Assembly (NCBI RefSeq): GCF_015714725.1
Contig: NZ_WBKM01000145.1
Coordinates: forward strand, 1 to 64,000
Direction: 5' to 3'
From: Nostoc sp. WHI
GTDB taxonomy: Bacteria > Cyanobacteriota > Cyanobacteriia > Cyanobacteriales > Nostocaceae
DNA length: 64,000 nucleotides
Shown: positions 63,735-64,000 of the stretch, piece after piece
Numbering within the stretch: the stretch's first letter is position 1
Layout: each line of letters begins with the position of its first letter
The notes under the pieces: generated by a model
Database searches by the model: none
Told to the model about the DNA's origin: nothing
Seen by the model: the letters and a program-made list of their open reading frames with translations, nothing else
Position numbers and translations under genes: made by a program

Positions 63735-64000
63735 GTAAAAATGAAAAGTTTTTCATACCCTACTCCCCACTCCCTACTCCCCACTCCCCCTTTTGTTCAT
63801 AGATGCACAAACCTCGAATGAGTTTAGAAGTTGAAGTTACTGTCAGCTAGCAGATTTTGTTGCAAACTGAGAAAGATTAGTCGAGTTTTAGATTTTATCT
63901 AGTCTGCTAAATCTGAAATTTCCCTGACATATAACGACAATTAAAAAGGCGGAATTACCAAATTAAATTGGAATTTCTAATTTTTAACTCTTTTCCAAAT

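Overview
The window looks like chromosome from a filamentous, heterocyst-type cyanobacterium close to Nostoc. The evidence is the frequent GCGATCGC (HIP1) octamers, a cyanobacterial phytochrome next to an Rcp-type response regulator, an XisH/XisI pair, a cyanobacterial-style Ser/Thr kinase, and many short palindromic and tandem repeats typical of Nostocales. No rRNA, convincing tRNA or CRISPR array was found.

Region 1 (1-3.5 kb): the N-terminal part of an IS1182-like transposase runs off the left edge, followed by a full phosphoketolase gene and decayed repeats. Region 2 (3.5-20.6 kb) is the highlight: a large ribosomal-peptide (RiPP) locus. On the plus strand it holds two double-glycine precursors, a Cys-rich protein, two tandem Nif11-leader precursors whose cores carry Leu/Met/Pro-Tyr-Gly motifs, a radical SAM/SPASM maturase with a small companion, and an aminoglycoside-phosphotransferase-like kinase plus HopA1-like lyase pair. 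A second, divergent kinase/lyase pair follows, preceded by its own small Ser/Thr/Cys precursor (57 residues). On the minus strand, converging on it, are a parvulin-type isomerase, an HlyD adaptor, a cNMP/C39-peptidase ABC exporter and an HTH protein. The inferred workflow is this: leaders are recognised, Tyr is excised at X-Tyr-Gly by the radical SAM enzyme, Ser/Thr are phosphorylated and eliminated by the kinase/lyase pair, and leaders are cut at Gly-Gly during export. In the second kinase both catalytic-site acidic residues are replaced, so it is probably a pseudokinase.

Region 3 (21-31 kb): hybrid sensor kinase, Rcp1-like regulator and Cph1-like phytochrome; protein mannosyltransferase family enzyme; GNAT; XisI/XisH; and PEP synthase with a repeat-derived in-frame insert. 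Region 4 (31-40 kb) is accessory: an IS630-like remnant, a CBM20-SGNH-DUF1796 fusion protein, a DUF433/PIN-like module, and a large AT-rich sacsin/DUF3883 ATPase gene bounded by a 22-bp direct repeat, followed by a collapsed amidase pseudogene. Region 5 (40-64 kb) is mostly housekeeping: malonyl-CoA synthetase-like enzyme, Ser/Thr kinase, PEP-CTERM protein, DUF697 GTPase, histidine kinase, hisS, aroA, an IS605-type element (tnpA/tnpB), RluA-type pseudouridine synthase, type II NADH dehydrogenase and cysE. Several genes here are cut by MITE-like elements.

At least eight MITE-like inverted-repeat elements were seen. One is nested inside another, with target duplications still readable, in the exporter operon.
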